A DNA stretch of 64,000 nucleotides from Ornithinimicrobium sufpigmenti (GCF_004322775.1 NZ_CP036403.1:434001-498000); one strand, 5' to 3'. Counted from the stretch's first letter, positions 9,037 to 16,953 are shown. Numbers and translations: made by a program. Notes: generated from the letters alone by a model not told the origin.

Positions 9037-9798
9037 GTGAGCTCACCACCCAGCGACCGTCCCGTGGACCCGGTTTCCACCGCCGTGCCGCCGACACCGA
9101 CGGGCGAGAGCCCGCTGGCCCTGACGCGACGGGCCCGCAGGATGGCCCGGATCCTGGCCGAGCGCTACCCGGACGCCGACTGTGAGCTGGACTTCCAGGA
9201 CGCCTACCAGCTGCTGGTCGCGACCGTCCTCTCCGCCCAGACGACCGATGTGCGGGTCAACGGCGTCACCCCGGCGTTGTTCGCCCGCTATCCGGACGCC
9301 GCGGCCCTGGCCGCCGCCGACCGGGAGGAGCTGGAGGCGATCATCAGGCCGACCGGTTTCTACCGCGCCAAGACCACCTCGCTGCTCGGTCTGGGCGCGG
9401 CGCTGGTCGAGCGCTTCGACGGTCAGGTGCCTCGGCGGCTGCGCGACCTGGTCACCCTGCCCGGGGTGGGCCGCAAGACCGCGAACGTCGTGCTGGGCAA
9501 TGCCTACGGCGTGCCCGGCATCACGGTCGACACGCACGTCGGCCGGCTGGCCCGCAGGTTCGGGTGGACCGCCGAGGAGGACCCGGTCAAGGTCGAGCAC
9601 GCCATCGGGGGCCTGCTGCCGCGCAAGGACTGGACCCAGATGTCGCACGTGCTGATCTTCCACGGACGCCGCACCTGCCATGCCCGCCGGCCGGCGTGCG
9701 GAGCCTGTCCCGTCGCGCGCCTGTGCCCCTCCTACGGGGTGGGCGAGACCGACCCCGAGGCCGCCGCCGCGCTCGTGCGCACGGCCGGGCGCGGGTAA
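9037..9798 (+). CDS. nth: Endonuclease III (DNA glycosylase/AP lyase)
   Basis: A 253-residue base-excision repair enzyme that removes oxidised pyrimidines and cuts the abasic site. The helix-hairpin-helix [14 protein letters not shown] carries the catalytic Lys, the catalytic Asp is in [11 protein letters not shown], and the C-terminal iron-sulfur cluster ligands appear as [17 protein letters not shown]. The GTG at 9037 is chosen because TAGGCT (9024-9029) lies seven bases upstream, which fits a leaderless mRNA; GTG at 9064 is possible. It is divergent from crp with 73 bases between starts, and a NUDIX gene follows eight bases after its stop. Confidence 0.95.
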   Translation: MSSPPSDRPVDPVSTAVPPTPTGESPLALTRRARRMARILAERYPDADCELDFQDAYQLLVATVLSAQTTDVRVNGVTPALFARYPDAAALAAADREELEAIIRPTGFYRAKTTSLLGLGAALVERFDGQVPRRLRDLVTLPGVGRKTANVVLGNAYGVPGITVDTHVGRLARRFGWTAEEDPVKVEHAIGGLLPRKDWTQMSHVLIFHGRRTCHARRPACGACPVARLCPSYGVGETDPEAAAALVRTAGRG

Positions 9799-9805
9799 CG
9801 CACGC

Positions 9806-10489
9806 GTGACGACATACCCGCAGGCCGACGCCTCGCCATACCCTCCGCCGGAGTGGTTGACCGACCTGGCGCAGCGGCTGCCGAGCCTGCCCGGCGAGCG
9901 GTTCAGCCGGTTCCTGCCACCGCCTGAGGGTGGGCGCCGGCACTCGGCGGTGCTCGTGCTCTTCGCCCCCGACGTCCACGGCCGGGGTGGCACGGACGAG
10001 ACGACGGTGGTGATCACCGAGCGGGCGCACACCATGCGCTCACACCCGGGGCAGCCCGCCTTTCCGGGCGGGGGGAGCGAGGAGGGCGACGCCGGGCCGG
10101 CCGACACCGCGCTGCGGGAGGCGTGGGAGGAGGTCGACCTGGACCCCGCCTCGGTCGACGTCCTGGCACTCGCGCCTACCCTGCACATCCCGGTGAGCGG
10201 GTATGACGTCACGCCGGTCCTGGGCTGGTGGCGTGAGCCACGGCCCGGGAGCCTGTGGGCCAAGGACGAGACCGAGGTGGCGCGGGTGGTGCAGCCGACG
10301 CTCAGCTCGTTGCTGGACCCTGCGGCCAGGTTTCAGGTGGGCCACCCGAGTGGTTATGTCGGTCCGGCGTGGGACGTCGACGGGCTGCTGGTCTGGGGGT
10401 TCACCGCCGGGCTGCTGGACACCCTGCTGGACCTCGCCGGGCTGACCCGGCCCTGGAAGGAGGGTGCCGCCACCCGGATGATCAGCTGA
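9806..10489 (+). CDS. NUDIX hydrolase, CoA pyrophosphatase type
   Basis: A 227-residue NUDIX enzyme. HTMRSHPGQPAFPGGG followed by the box GGGSEEGDAGPADTALREAW and EEVDL matches the CoA pyrophosphatase (NudL/YeaB) subgroup, where the last Gly of the box is often absent. The product would split CoA into 3',5'-ADP and phosphopantetheine. GTG at 9806 is the first sensible start after nth and gives the usual family N-terminus. Gene order nth-NUDIX matches Rv3674c-Rv3672c, but the MarP protease that often follows is missing here. The activity is inferred from the family. Confidence 0.88.
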   Translation: MTTYPQADASPYPPPEWLTDLAQRLPSLPGERFSRFLPPPEGGRRHSAVLVLFAPDVHGRGGTDETTVVITERAHTMRSHPGQPAFPGGGSEEGDAGPADTALREAWEEVDLDPASVDVLALAPTLHIPVSGYDVTPVLGWWREPRPGSLWAKDETEVARVVQPTLSSLLDPAARFQVGHPSGYVGPAWDVDGLLVWGFTAGLLDTLLDLAGLTRPWKEGAATRMIS

Positions 10490-10525
10490 GCCGGACGCCC
10501 GGGGGCGCTGGCGCGCCGCCCGAGG

Positions 10526-11020
10526 TCAGCGGAGGGGGGCGGTGGCGCCGTCGCGCGTCGGCGGGACGGGCTCGGGGATCTCGGCGCGGTGCGGGGACTG
10601 GGCGGCGCCCTTGAGCGTGTCGACGGTCTGCTGCGCCTGGTCGATCGTCTTCTCCGGCTTGCCCTTGACCCGCTGCAGGGCGTTCTTGCCGATCAGGGCC
10701 AGGATGCCAGCGGCGACGAACAGGACGCCGGCGACGATGAGCAGGCCGGCCCACCAGGACAGCCAGATGGCGATCACCCCGGCCAGTCCCAGGAACAGCA
10801 GGCCCAGGCCGTAGAGGCCGAAGACGGCCGCGCCGGCGAGCATCCCTGCGCCCTTGCCGGCGTGCGACACGTCCTGCTTGATCTCGAGCTTCGCCAGCTC
10901 CAGCTCGCCGCGCACGATCTGCGAGATGTCGGTGGAGACATCGGCGACGAGCTGTCCCAGGGTCCGGGAGCTCGTGGCGTCGGTCCGGGACTGCGGTGCG
11001 GGATCTACGGGGGTAGCCAT
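10526..11020 (-). CDS. Holin-superfamily (Phage_holin_3_6) membrane protein
   Basis: A 164-residue protein with an amphipathic N-terminal region (TLGQLVADVSTDISQIVRGE and ELAKLEIKQ), two hydrophobic segments (about residues 62-85 and 88-112) and a charged C-terminal tail. This is the pattern of the Phage_holin_3_6 family, which in actinobacteria is chromosomal and not tied to a prophage. The function is unknown. No phage genes lie nearby, so a lysis role is unlikely. ATG at 11020 is preceded by TAGCAT (11033-11028) at seven bases, pointing to a leaderless mRNA. It converges on the NUDIX gene, whose stop is 37 bases away. Confidence 0.82.
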   Translation of the reverse strand: MATPVDPAPQSRTDATSSRTLGQLVADVSTDISQIVRGELELAKLEIKQDVSHAGKGAGMLAGAAVFGLYGLGLLFLGLAGVIAIWLSWWAGLLIVAGVLFVAAGILALIGKNALQRVKGKPEKTIDQAQQTVDTLKGAAQSPHRAEIPEPVPPTRDGATAPLR

Positions 11021-11142
11021 GCCTGGGATGCTAACGCGGCTGCGGCGGCGATGCTTGTCAGAGGACGTCCCGCCCGAGCGGCGCGCGGGAGCGGCGCGCG
11101 GTGGCCCGCGCGGAGGCACTCTCACCTCAGCGACCGGGGCGC

Positions 11143-11292
11143 GCGTACTACCCTGGAAACCACGATGCCCGCCCAGCACCCCCTGTTAGTGCCGGGCGGA
11201 CACCGTGTCGACGAACCGGTCCCGTGACAGCCGGTGGGGCCTCTGCCCTTGCGGGGGGCCTCCTGTGGTCGATGCATCCAGTGTCCCACGCG
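11143..11292 (-). ncRNA. Candidate Ms1/MTS2823-like structured RNA
   Basis: This gene-free stretch holds a strong leftward promoter candidate: -35 TTGACC (11323-11318) preceded by an A/T-rich block, with a weak -10 TATTGC (11302-11297). Downstream, the 5' segment CTGGA...ACCAC (11282-11265) can pair with GTGGT...TCCAG (11163-11152), closing a long rod with an asymmetric inner loop. Inside it, CACCG/CGGTG and TGTC/GACA form a terminal stem. This recalls 6S/Ms1 RNAs, which bind RNA polymerase. Strand and position (beside the gene next to the 6C RNA) match my recollection of mycobacterial MTS2823. The ends are estimates, and the RNA could reach about 300 bases. Confidence 0.4.
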
Positions 11293-11453
11293 TGCAGCAA
11301 TACACCAACTCACTCCGGGTCAAGTTTGGGTAAAGACCTTTGGGTAACATCTGTGGCCCCTGTGACGAGGGTGGCAGGTGAGTGCTCGACCAGATCGGGG
11401 GGTGCTGAGTGGGTGCCGCGGTCGTTGACTGCGCCAGCCGTAGGGTGGATCCG

Positions 11454-12323
11454 GTGAGCACACGGACGGTAGCGGCGGTGCGGTCCCTCGGGGACCTGCC
11501 CGGGGTGGCCGAGGCGGTCGACGAGGCGAGGGAGGCCTGCACGACCCTGCGCTGGCACGAGGGTCTGCGGCGACGCATCCCCGAGGCGGCTGCCGAGTCG
11601 AGGATCCGTGGCGCGACCGCGTCGGCGATGCTCGAGGGGGCCGAGCCCGCTGGGTCCGAGTCGAGCCTGGCACTCGTGCGTGACCTGGTCCGCGGTGCGA
11701 CCTCATGGGCGGAGCGGGATACCGACCCGGTATGGCGTGTCCTCGCCGGCGCGGTGCGGGCGACGGCGGCAACCGAGCACGTGGCCGCGGCGCACCTCCG
11801 GGCACCAACGCAGCTCCTCGCCACCCTCCATACCGCATCCTCCGCCGGCCTGCTGCCAGAGGACCAGCTGGGCCGCCCGCGCGCAGCCGGTGAGCGGACC
11901 ACGGGCCAGGAGGTGCTCGGGCCCGCCCCGGACCCCATCGAGGCCCGCGACCGGCTGCACCTGGTCCACGAGCTGGTCGGGGCGGTGCCGGACGGCGGCG
12001 CGCCGATCCTGCTGGTCGCGGCGGTGGTGCACGCCGAGGTGGCGGTGGCCAGGCCTTTCGCCGCAGGCAACGCCGTGGTGGCGCGGGCGCTGGAAAGGGT
12101 GGTGGTCAGGGTCGGCGGGCTGGACCCGACCGGCGTGGCGGTGCCGGAGGTGGGGCATGCCGACCGGGCCGGCACCGACTACCGGGGGGCGCTCGCGGCC
12201 TATGCGAGCGGGGACCCCGAAGGGGTGCGCCTCTGGCTGCTCCACTGCGCCGAGGCGCTGGTGAGGGCGGCGGCCGAGGGTACCCGTGTGGCGGACGCGG
12301 TGCGAGCCGGCCGGCTCTCCTGA
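11454..12323 (+). CDS. Degenerate Fic-family protein, catalytic His missing
   Basis: A 289-residue protein with the outline of a Fic protein. The N-terminal helix carries SAMLEG (residues 57-62), which fits the inhibitory (S/T)xxxE(G/N) motif. The core near residue 199 reads ARPFAAGNAVVAR where active Fic proteins have HPFxxGNGRxGR, so the catalytic His is Ala and GNGR is altered. AMP transfer is therefore unlikely. Relatives next to tad clusters in actinobacteria are often labelled oxidoreductase without support. GTG at 11454 follows TAGGGT (11441-11446) by seven bases, which suggests a leaderless mRNA. It sits between two RNA loci upstream of tadA. Confidence 0.75.
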   Translation: MSTRTVAAVRSLGDLPGVAEAVDEAREACTTLRWHEGLRRRIPEAAAESRIRGATASAMLEGAEPAGSESSLALVRDLVRGATSWAERDTDPVWRVLAGAVRATAATEHVAAAHLRAPTQLLATLHTASSAGLLPEDQLGRPRAAGERTTGQEVLGPAPDPIEARDRLHLVHELVGAVPDGGAPILLVAAVVHAEVAVARPFAAGNAVVARALERVVVRVGGLDPTGVAVPEVGHADRAGTDYRGALAAYASGDPEGVRLWLLHCAEALVRAAAEGTRVADAVRAGRLS

Positions 12324-12432
12324 TGGCGAGCGGGCACTTGGCCCGAGGTGAGGCCCGAAGTGTGCGCTCGGCGGCGCTCTGAGCTGCACTCAGGGCTTGG
12401 TCGGCGGCGCACGTTGCCGGTACCGCACGTAC

Positions 12433-12462
12433 TTGCTATTGGCGCCCCTGCTGGTGCATACT
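12433..12462 (+). promoter_or_regulatory. Promoter of the 6C RNA
   Basis: A -35 hexamer TTGCTA (12433-12438) and a -10 hexamer CATACT (12457-12462) are separated by 18 bases. Transcription would start near 12469, giving an RNA of about 100 bases that ends at the second C-loop hairpin. Confidence 0.6.
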
Positions 12463-12468
12463 TTTCAG

Positions 12469-12575
12469 TACAGCGCTCCTCGCAAGAGTCGTAGCGCGGG
12501 TGTTCAGGGTCATCCCCCCCTGGCCTTGAGCACCGACGGCCCCGGCTCCCCCCCGCCGGGGCCGTCCCCTTTCCC
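12469..12575 (+). ncRNA. 6C small RNA
   Basis: Two adjacent hairpins with seven-C loops define the 6C RNA family of actinobacteria. Hairpin 1 (12500-12533) pairs GTGTTCAGG with CCTTGAGCAC around a loop containing CCCCCCC. Hairpin 2 (12535-12566) is a perfect 12-bp stem, GACGGCCCCGGC with GCCGGGGCCGTC, around TCCCCCCC, followed by CCCCTTTCCC, and probably also ends transcription. C-rich loops of this family (B11 in M. tuberculosis) pair with G-rich ribosome-binding regions of target mRNAs. The location just upstream of the tad cluster matches B11 between Rv3661 and Rv3660c. The exact 5' end is inferred from the promoter. Confidence 0.85.
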
Positions 12576-12696
12576 GGAGCTTTCCCTCTGCTCCTTCCGG
12601 TGCATCGGTCGTCCACAGCCGGGCGGCCCGGGCCGCTTGTCCACAGGTGCCCGCAAGCCGCTGGCGAGCGGGAGTGGGGTCCGAGAGTGTGGGGCC

Positions 12697-13764
12697 ATGT
12701 CCGAGCGAGGCGGGCCCGAGGGCGGGCTGGGTCCGGCGTTGGGGCCGCTGGCCGCGCTGCTGGAGGACCCGCGCACCACCGACGTGCTCGTCAACGGCAC
12801 GGGTGCGGTCTGGGTGGACCGTGGCGAGGGGGTGGAGCCGGCCGGTGTCGGTCTTGCCGACGAGCGCAGCGCCCGCCGGCTCGCGGTCCGGCTGGCGGCG
12901 CTGGCCGGCCAGAGGCTGGACGAGAGCTGTCCCTTCGTCGACGGCCTGCTTCCGGGCGGGGTCCGCCTGCATGCCCTGCTGCCCCCGTTGGTGGAGGGGG
13001 GCCCTCATGTGAGCCTGCGGGTCCCGCGCCGTCGGGTGCCGGGTCTGGAGGACCTGCACGGGTGGGGGATGGTCGACGAGACGGGGGCGCGGGTGCTGCA
13101 GGGGGTGGTCGCCTCACGCTCCTCCTTCGTGGTGACCGGGGGCACGGGGTCCGGCAAGACCACCCTGCTGGCCGCCATGCTCGGGCTGGTCAGCGGACAC
13201 GAACGGATCGTGGTGGTGGAGGACGTGCGCGAGCTGCGCGTCGACCATCCGCACGTGGTGCACCTGCAGGGCCGGGCCAACAACGTCGAGGGCCGGGGTG
13301 AGGTGACGTTGACCACCCTGGTCCGCCAGTCGCTGCGGATGCGACCCGACCGCCTGGTGGTCGGGGAGGTGCGCGGGGCCGAGGTGCGTGAGCTGCTCAC
13401 TGCCCTCAACACCGGTCACGAGGGCGGGGCGGGCACGGTGCACGCGAACACGGCCGGCGACGTGGTGTCCCGGTTCGAGGCACTGGGGGCGCTCGGCGAG
13501 ATGTCACCGGCCGCGGTGCACGCCCAGCTTGCCAGCGCGATCCAGGTGGTGCTGCACGTCGACCGCTCCGGCGGCCGGCTGCTGCGCGAGGTCGCGGTGC
13601 TGCGGTCCGTGGAGGGTGGACGGGTCCAGTGCGTCACCGCGCTGGAGGGCGGCCCCGGTCAGTGGCGGACCGGCGCGGGGTGGCCGCAGCTGTGCACCCG
13701 GACGGGGCTGGACCCTTGCGTGCCGCTGGGGCCTTCGTCGCCGGGGGTGGTGGGATCGGGGTGA
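12697..13764 (+). CDS. tadA: Tad secretion ATPase TadA (CpaF)
   Basis: A 355-residue type II/IV secretion ATPase that powers Tad pilus assembly at the inner membrane. Walker A is GGTGSGKTTLL near residue 148; the Asp box VVVVEDVREL, the RMRPDRLVVGEVRG segment and the His box TGHEGGAGTVHAN follow in order. It lacks the long N-terminal region of many CpaF proteins. ATG at 12697 is the first start after the 6C RNA; the intervening 12576-12696 contains TTGTCCACA (12637-12645) and a near copy at 12608-12616. The next gene overlaps its stop, so tadA-tadB-tadC are translationally coupled. No TadZ/CpaE (Rv3660c-like) gene precedes it. Confidence 0.93.
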   Translation: MSERGGPEGGLGPALGPLAALLEDPRTTDVLVNGTGAVWVDRGEGVEPAGVGLADERSARRLAVRLAALAGQRLDESCPFVDGLLPGGVRLHALLPPLVEGGPHVSLRVPRRRVPGLEDLHGWGMVDETGARVLQGVVASRSSFVVTGGTGSGKTTLLAAMLGLVSGHERIVVVEDVRELRVDHPHVVHLQGRANNVEGRGEVTLTTLVRQSLRMRPDRLVVGEVRGAEVRELLTALNTGHEGGAGTVHANTAGDVVSRFEALGALGEMSPAAVHAQLASAIQVVLHVDRSGGRLLREVAVLRSVEGGRVQCVTALEGGPGQWRTGAGWPQLCTRTGLDPCVPLGPSSPGVVGSG

Positions 13765-14573
13765 TGATGCTGCTGCTCCCCGCGTTGTGCGGGCTCCTCG
13801 CCGCGGCGGCGGTGCTGGTGTGGACCCAGGCCTCGCCGCCGCAGGCACCGGCCGGTGCCCGCACGGCTGGCTCCACCGTCCCTTCGCGACCCGGCGAGAC
13901 GTCCCGGCAGGGCGGATGGTCATCGGGCGCGGTCGCTCCCGCTCCCAGGACCTCGGTGCGCGAAGACGTCCGCAGGCTCCTGCGCCGTGCGGGCGTCGGC
14001 CGCGCCGAGCGACGCCGCGACCTGGAGCTGCAGGTGCTCGACGGGCTGGCCGCCGCGTTGGAGGCCGGGCTCCCCGTTCCGCAGGCCGTGACCCTGGCCG
14101 TCACACAGGTCGATCGGGGCTCGGACCGGCAGGACGACGCCCACGCCGGGGAGTGGGACGAGCTGGCTCGTGCAGCGAGGGAGGGGCAGGCCCTGGGCCA
14201 GGCATGGCACCGGCTGGCTCGCCGTACGGGGAGTCCGACCCTGCACTCGGTGGCCCGTGCGTGGCGGGTCGCCACGCTGACGGGAGCCCCGCTGGCCGGA
14301 GCCATCAGGGTCAGCGCCCACGCCTCGCGCGAGCGTCGTCGCCTGGAGCGGGCGGTGCAGGTGACCACGGCGGGCGCCCGGGCCACCGTCACCGTGCTCA
14401 CCCTGTTGCCGCTGGCGGGGGTCGGGCTTGCTGCGGTCCTCGGTGTCTCGCCGGCGAGCCTCTACTCCCACCCCGTCGCCCTGACCGGTGCCGGGGCAGG
14501 CGTCGCGCTCATCATCATCGGTCAGGCCTGGTCGCGACGCCTGGTCGGCCGCGTGCTCCACGCGCTGACATGA
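13764..14573 (+). CDS. tadB: Tad inner-membrane platform protein TadB
   Basis: A 269-residue protein with a T2SSF-type domain. An N-terminal membrane segment (residues 2-18) and a Pro/Ala-rich linker precede the cytoplasmic helical domain (LELQVLDGLAAALEAGLPV), which ends in two membrane segments (about residues 208-230 and 240-258). TadB forms the inner-membrane platform with TadC, on which the TadA ATPase acts. The start is the ATG in the TGATG overlap with tadA; a second ATG follows directly. The gene overlaps tadC by four bases. Confidence 0.88.
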   Translation: MMLLLPALCGLLAAAAVLVWTQASPPQAPAGARTAGSTVPSRPGETSRQGGWSSGAVAPAPRTSVREDVRRLLRRAGVGRAERRRDLELQVLDGLAAALEAGLPVPQAVTLAVTQVDRGSDRQDDAHAGEWDELARAAREGQALGQAWHRLARRTGSPTLHSVARAWRVATLTGAPLAGAIRVSAHASRERRRLERAVQVTTAGARATVTVLTLLPLAGVGLAAVLGVSPASLYSHPVALTGAGAGVALIIIGQAWSRRLVGRVLHALT

Positions 14574-15163
14574 CTCCACTCCTCGTCGCCCTGGCGGCCG
14601 TGGTCGTCGTCCTGCTGTGGCTGCCACCCCGTCCTCCGGCTTGGACGCCCCCCAGCGGGCACGGCGGTCGGCCGTGGGCCGACCGCACCTGGGTCGGGAG
14701 CAGCAGGCGTGGGCGAGGTCACCAGACCGGGTCGCCTCAGGCGGTCGTCCCGGAGGCGTTGGAGCTCCTGGCCCTGGCGCTCCTGGGTGGGGGCGCTCTC
14801 GCGGAGGCGGCCCGGACCGTCTCCCGGGTGCTTGCCGAGGGCGACGGCGCCGGCCTGGCGCGTGTGGCGTCGGCCCTGCACCACGGCCAGGACACCGACC
14901 AGGCGTGGGCCGCGGCCGGGCCAGGGTGGGAGCCGGCGCGGCGAAGCCTGGAACTGGCCCGGGTGGCCGGCGTCGCTCCGGGACCGGCCCTTCGACAGAC
15001 CGCCGCAGACCTGCGCGCCGCTCAGATCACCGACGTCGAGGTCGGCACGGCCCGGCTGGGGGTACGCCTGGTGCTGCCGCTCGGACTGGCCTTCCTCCCC
15101 GCCTTCGTGCTGACCACCGTGCTGCCGCTGGTCCTGGCGTTGACCCGCGATCTGTCCTGGTGA
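14570..15163 (+). CDS. tadC: Tad inner-membrane platform protein TadC
   Basis: A 197-residue T2SSF-domain protein, shorter than typical TadC, as is usual in actinobacteria. An N-terminal membrane segment is followed by ALELLALALLGGGALAEA and, at the C-terminus, by RLGVRLVLPLGLAFLPAFVL, the segment shared by TadC and GspF-like proteins. It probably pairs with TadB as the pilus platform. The ATG at 14570 overlaps the tadB stop (ATGA). After it, a 216-base gap (15164-15379) with another TTGTCCACA (15241-15249) separates the assembly genes from the pilin genes. Confidence 0.85.
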   Translation: MTPLLVALAAVVVVLLWLPPRPPAWTPPSGHGGRPWADRTWVGSSRRGRGHQTGSPQAVVPEALELLALALLGGGALAEAARTVSRVLAEGDGAGLARVASALHHGQDTDQAWAAAGPGWEPARRSLELARVAGVAPGPALRQTAADLRAAQITDVEVGTARLGVRLVLPLGLAFLPAFVLTTVLPLVLALTRDLSW

Positions 15164-15379
15164 CCGACGACCATCGCGGTCGCGCCGGTCGAGGTGCCCG
15201 CGGGCGGACGTGGCCCCGGTCGCGCCGTCGACCCGGTGGGTTGTCCACACCTGCAGAGCCCGGCCGCCCCCGTCCACAGATCCCGCACCGAGGCTGGTGC
15301 GGGTCGCGTGGCGGTCGCAGGGTGGACAGATCGAAGGGTGTGCCCCACCAGGGGGTGCGTCCGCCACGAGGAGGGGAAC

Positions 15380-15583
15380 ATGAGAAAGAGCACCATCCGC
15401 TGGCGGTCGGCGCGGCAGCAGCTGCGCCGGCACCGCGAGTCGGGCATGAGCACGGCCGAGTATGCGGTGGGCACCATCGCCGCCTGCGCCTTCGCGGCCG
15501 TGCTCCTGGCCATCCTGAAGTCCGGGACGATCCAGGGCCTGGTGACCTCCGTCATCACCACGGCGATCTCGGTGTCGTTGTGA
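15380..15583 (+). CDS. DUF4244 Flp-pilin-like protein
   Basis: A 67-residue protein with a basic N-terminus (KSTIRWRSARQQLRRHRE), then GMSTAEYAVGTIAACAFAAV, the pattern of DUF4244 and of Flp pilins, with an Ala/Gly-rich hydrophobic segment to the end. The Gly-Met junction followed by the TAEYA motif resembles the cleavage site of prepilin peptidase, so this is the probable pilus subunit (inference). A strong ribosome-binding site GAGGAGGGG sits just before ATG, the best in the cluster, as expected for the most abundant component. No prepilin peptidase gene is in view. Confidence 0.87.
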   Translation: MRKSTIRWRSARQQLRRHRESGMSTAEYAVGTIAACAFAAVLLAILKSGTIQGLVTSVITTAISVSL

Positions 15584-15942
15584 CCGCAGGCGGGCACCGG
15601 GGACGGGACCGGGGCATGGTGAGTGCAGAGCTGGCGCTCACCGTGCCCTCGATCCTGCTGGTGCTCGCGATCTGCCTCACCGCCCTGGCCCTGGCGATCG
15701 ACCTGGTCCGGGTCACGGATGCGGCACGCGTGGGCGCGCGTGCCGCATCCCGCGGTGAGGCCCCGGCGGAGGTGCAGCGGCTGGTCCTGGACCGGGCGCC
15801 GGAAGGTTCGCACCTGCACGTCGGCCACGAGGATGAGCTCGTGGTGGTCCGGGTGGAGGCGCCGTCCCGGTCCCGCCTGATCCCGCTGCCGCAGGCCCAG
15901 GCACAGGCCTCGGCCGTCTGGGAGCCGGGGGCCGGGCCATGA
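15580..15942 (+). CDS. TadE-like pseudopilin
   Basis: A 120-residue TadE-family protein. The GTG at 15580 overlaps the stop of the preceding gene (GTGA). RDRGMVSAELALTVPSILLV carries the TadE pattern, with a conserved Glu at the fifth position of the hydrophobic segment; VTDAARVGARAASRGE follows. TadE proteins are minor pseudopilins that help assemble the pilus. The C-terminal half is soluble and probably lies outside the membrane. It corresponds to Rv3655c by order. Confidence 0.82.
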   Translation: MTAGGHRGRDRGMVSAELALTVPSILLVLAICLTALALAIDLVRVTDAARVGARAASRGEAPAEVQRLVLDRAPEGSHLHVGHEDELVVVRVEAPSRSRLIPLPQAQAQASAVWEPGAGP

Positions 15943-16337
15943 GGGCAGTCAGCGACCAGCGCGACCACCGGAGCAGCGACCGGGGATCCGCGTCGGTCAT
16001 GGCCGTCGGTGTCGTCGCCGGTCTTGCCGCCGTGCTGGTGGCGGCGCTCGCGTTGGCGGCCGTCCTGGTCGCGGGTCAGCAGGCTCGCACCGCAGCCGAC
16101 CTCTCCGCGCTGGCCGCAGCGGGCCAGGTGCTGACCGGGGCCGGAAGAGACCGGGCGTGCGCGGAGGCGGACGCGGTGGCGGCGCGCAACGGCGGCCGGC
16201 TGGAGAGGTGTGAGCTGAGGCTCGCCCCGGGGCAGCCGTGGCCCACGGTGCTGGTCGCCGTGCGTCGGGATGTGGCGCGGACGCCGTGGTCGCTCACGGC
16301 GCGGGCCGTTGCGGGAGCCACCAGCCCAGCCGCGTAG
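15939..16337 (+). CDS. TadE-like / Rv3654c-like pilus-locus protein
   Basis: A 132-residue protein with the RGSASVMAVGVVAGLAAVLV membrane segment and QQARTAADLSALAAAG, the signature of the TadE-like proteins encoded next to the helicase in actinobacteria (Rv3654c). Two Cys residues in the soluble part (RACAEAD and ERCELRL) may form a disulfide outside the cell. The ATG at 15939 overlaps the previous stop (ATGA). It is the last gene of the tad operon; its exact role in the pilus is unknown. Confidence 0.8.
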   Translation: MRAVSDQRDHRSSDRGSASVMAVGVVAGLAAVLVAALALAAVLVAGQQARTAADLSALAAAGQVLTGAGRDRACAEADAVAARNGGRLERCELRLAPGQPWPTVLVAVRRDVARTPWSLTARAVAGATSPAA

Positions 16338-16401
16338 GTGCGGCGGGAGCAGGGAGGCGGTGCCGACACGGGAGAAGACCGACGACACGCGAGCACGAGG
16401 C

Positions 16402-16953
16402 TCAGCGGTCCGGGCCAGACCCCCCGGCCCCGGCCCCTGGGTCGCCGGTGCCGCGGATCTGGTCCCGGCCTGAGCGGGGCAGGATCGGCTGCTGCCCGCT
16501 GTCGGAACCGGTGCTGCGCGGAGCCGACCCCGTGCCTGTGCCTGCCGCGGCCTGGCTCGTGCCACCTACCGCGCTCGATCCCGCCCGCGAGGTGGAGCCC
16601 CCTCCGGGTCCCCCCGCGGCACGGTCGGGGTGCGAGGCGCCGCTGCGACGGCCCAGGCCCGCCCGGTCACCGTCGCGCTCCGTCCGGCGGTCTGACTCCT
16701 TGGCCTGACGGCGCAGCTCGCGGACCTCCTTGGCCTTGCGGGCGGAGGTCTTGGCTCCCACGCCCATCAGCCACAGGCCCGACGTTGCCACCGCCAGGGT
16801 GATCCCGCCGGCGAAGAAGAACCAGAGTGGGCTGAGCTCGACGTTGAGGACGCCGTAGTCGATGGAGATCTGGGACATCCCGGCCGTGGCCAGCCAGACG
16901 TAGGCGATGACGATGAGCGCCAGGATGAGCAGGACCGCGCCGAAGACGATCAT
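16402..16953 (-). CDS. Two-TM membrane protein with low-complexity tail
   Basis: A 183-residue protein with two hydrophobic segments, IVFGAVLLILALIVIAYVWL (residues 2-21) and one near residues 45-68 (WFFFAGGITLAVATSGLWLM). A charged helix KTSARKAKEVRELRRQAKE follows, then a long Gly/Ser/Ala/Thr-rich tail. The arrangement recalls LapA-domain proteins, but the family is not certain and the function is unknown. The start has a purine-rich GGAAAGG ten bases upstream. It converges on the tad operon (64 bases between ends) and lies about 120 bases downstream of the helicase gene, on the same strand. Confidence 0.7.
   Translation of the reverse strand: MIVFGAVLLILALIVIAYVWLATAGMSQISIDYGVLNVELSPLWFFFAGGITLAVATSGLWLMGVGAKTSARKAKEVRELRRQAKESDRRTERDGDRAGLGRRSGASHPDRAAGGPGGGSTSRAGSSAVGGTSQAAAGTGTGSAPRSTGSDSGQQPILPRSGRDQIRGTGDPGAGAGGSGPDR

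Noticed and set aside
10526..11020. Prophage remnant suggested by the holin-family protein
   Set aside because: No other phage gene is nearby and this family is part of the core chromosome in actinobacteria.
11165..11227. A 20-codon plus-strand ORF (MPAQHPLLVPGG...) with a rare TTA codon after TACCCT, possible leader peptide
   Set aside because: The -10 to ATG distance is ten bases, no regulated gene follows closely, and the stretch is better explained as part of the structured RNA on the other strand.
12600..12650. Replication origin because of TTGTCCACA boxes
   Set aside because: Only one exact box and one near copy, no A/T-rich unwinding region and no dnaA/dnaN genes nearby.
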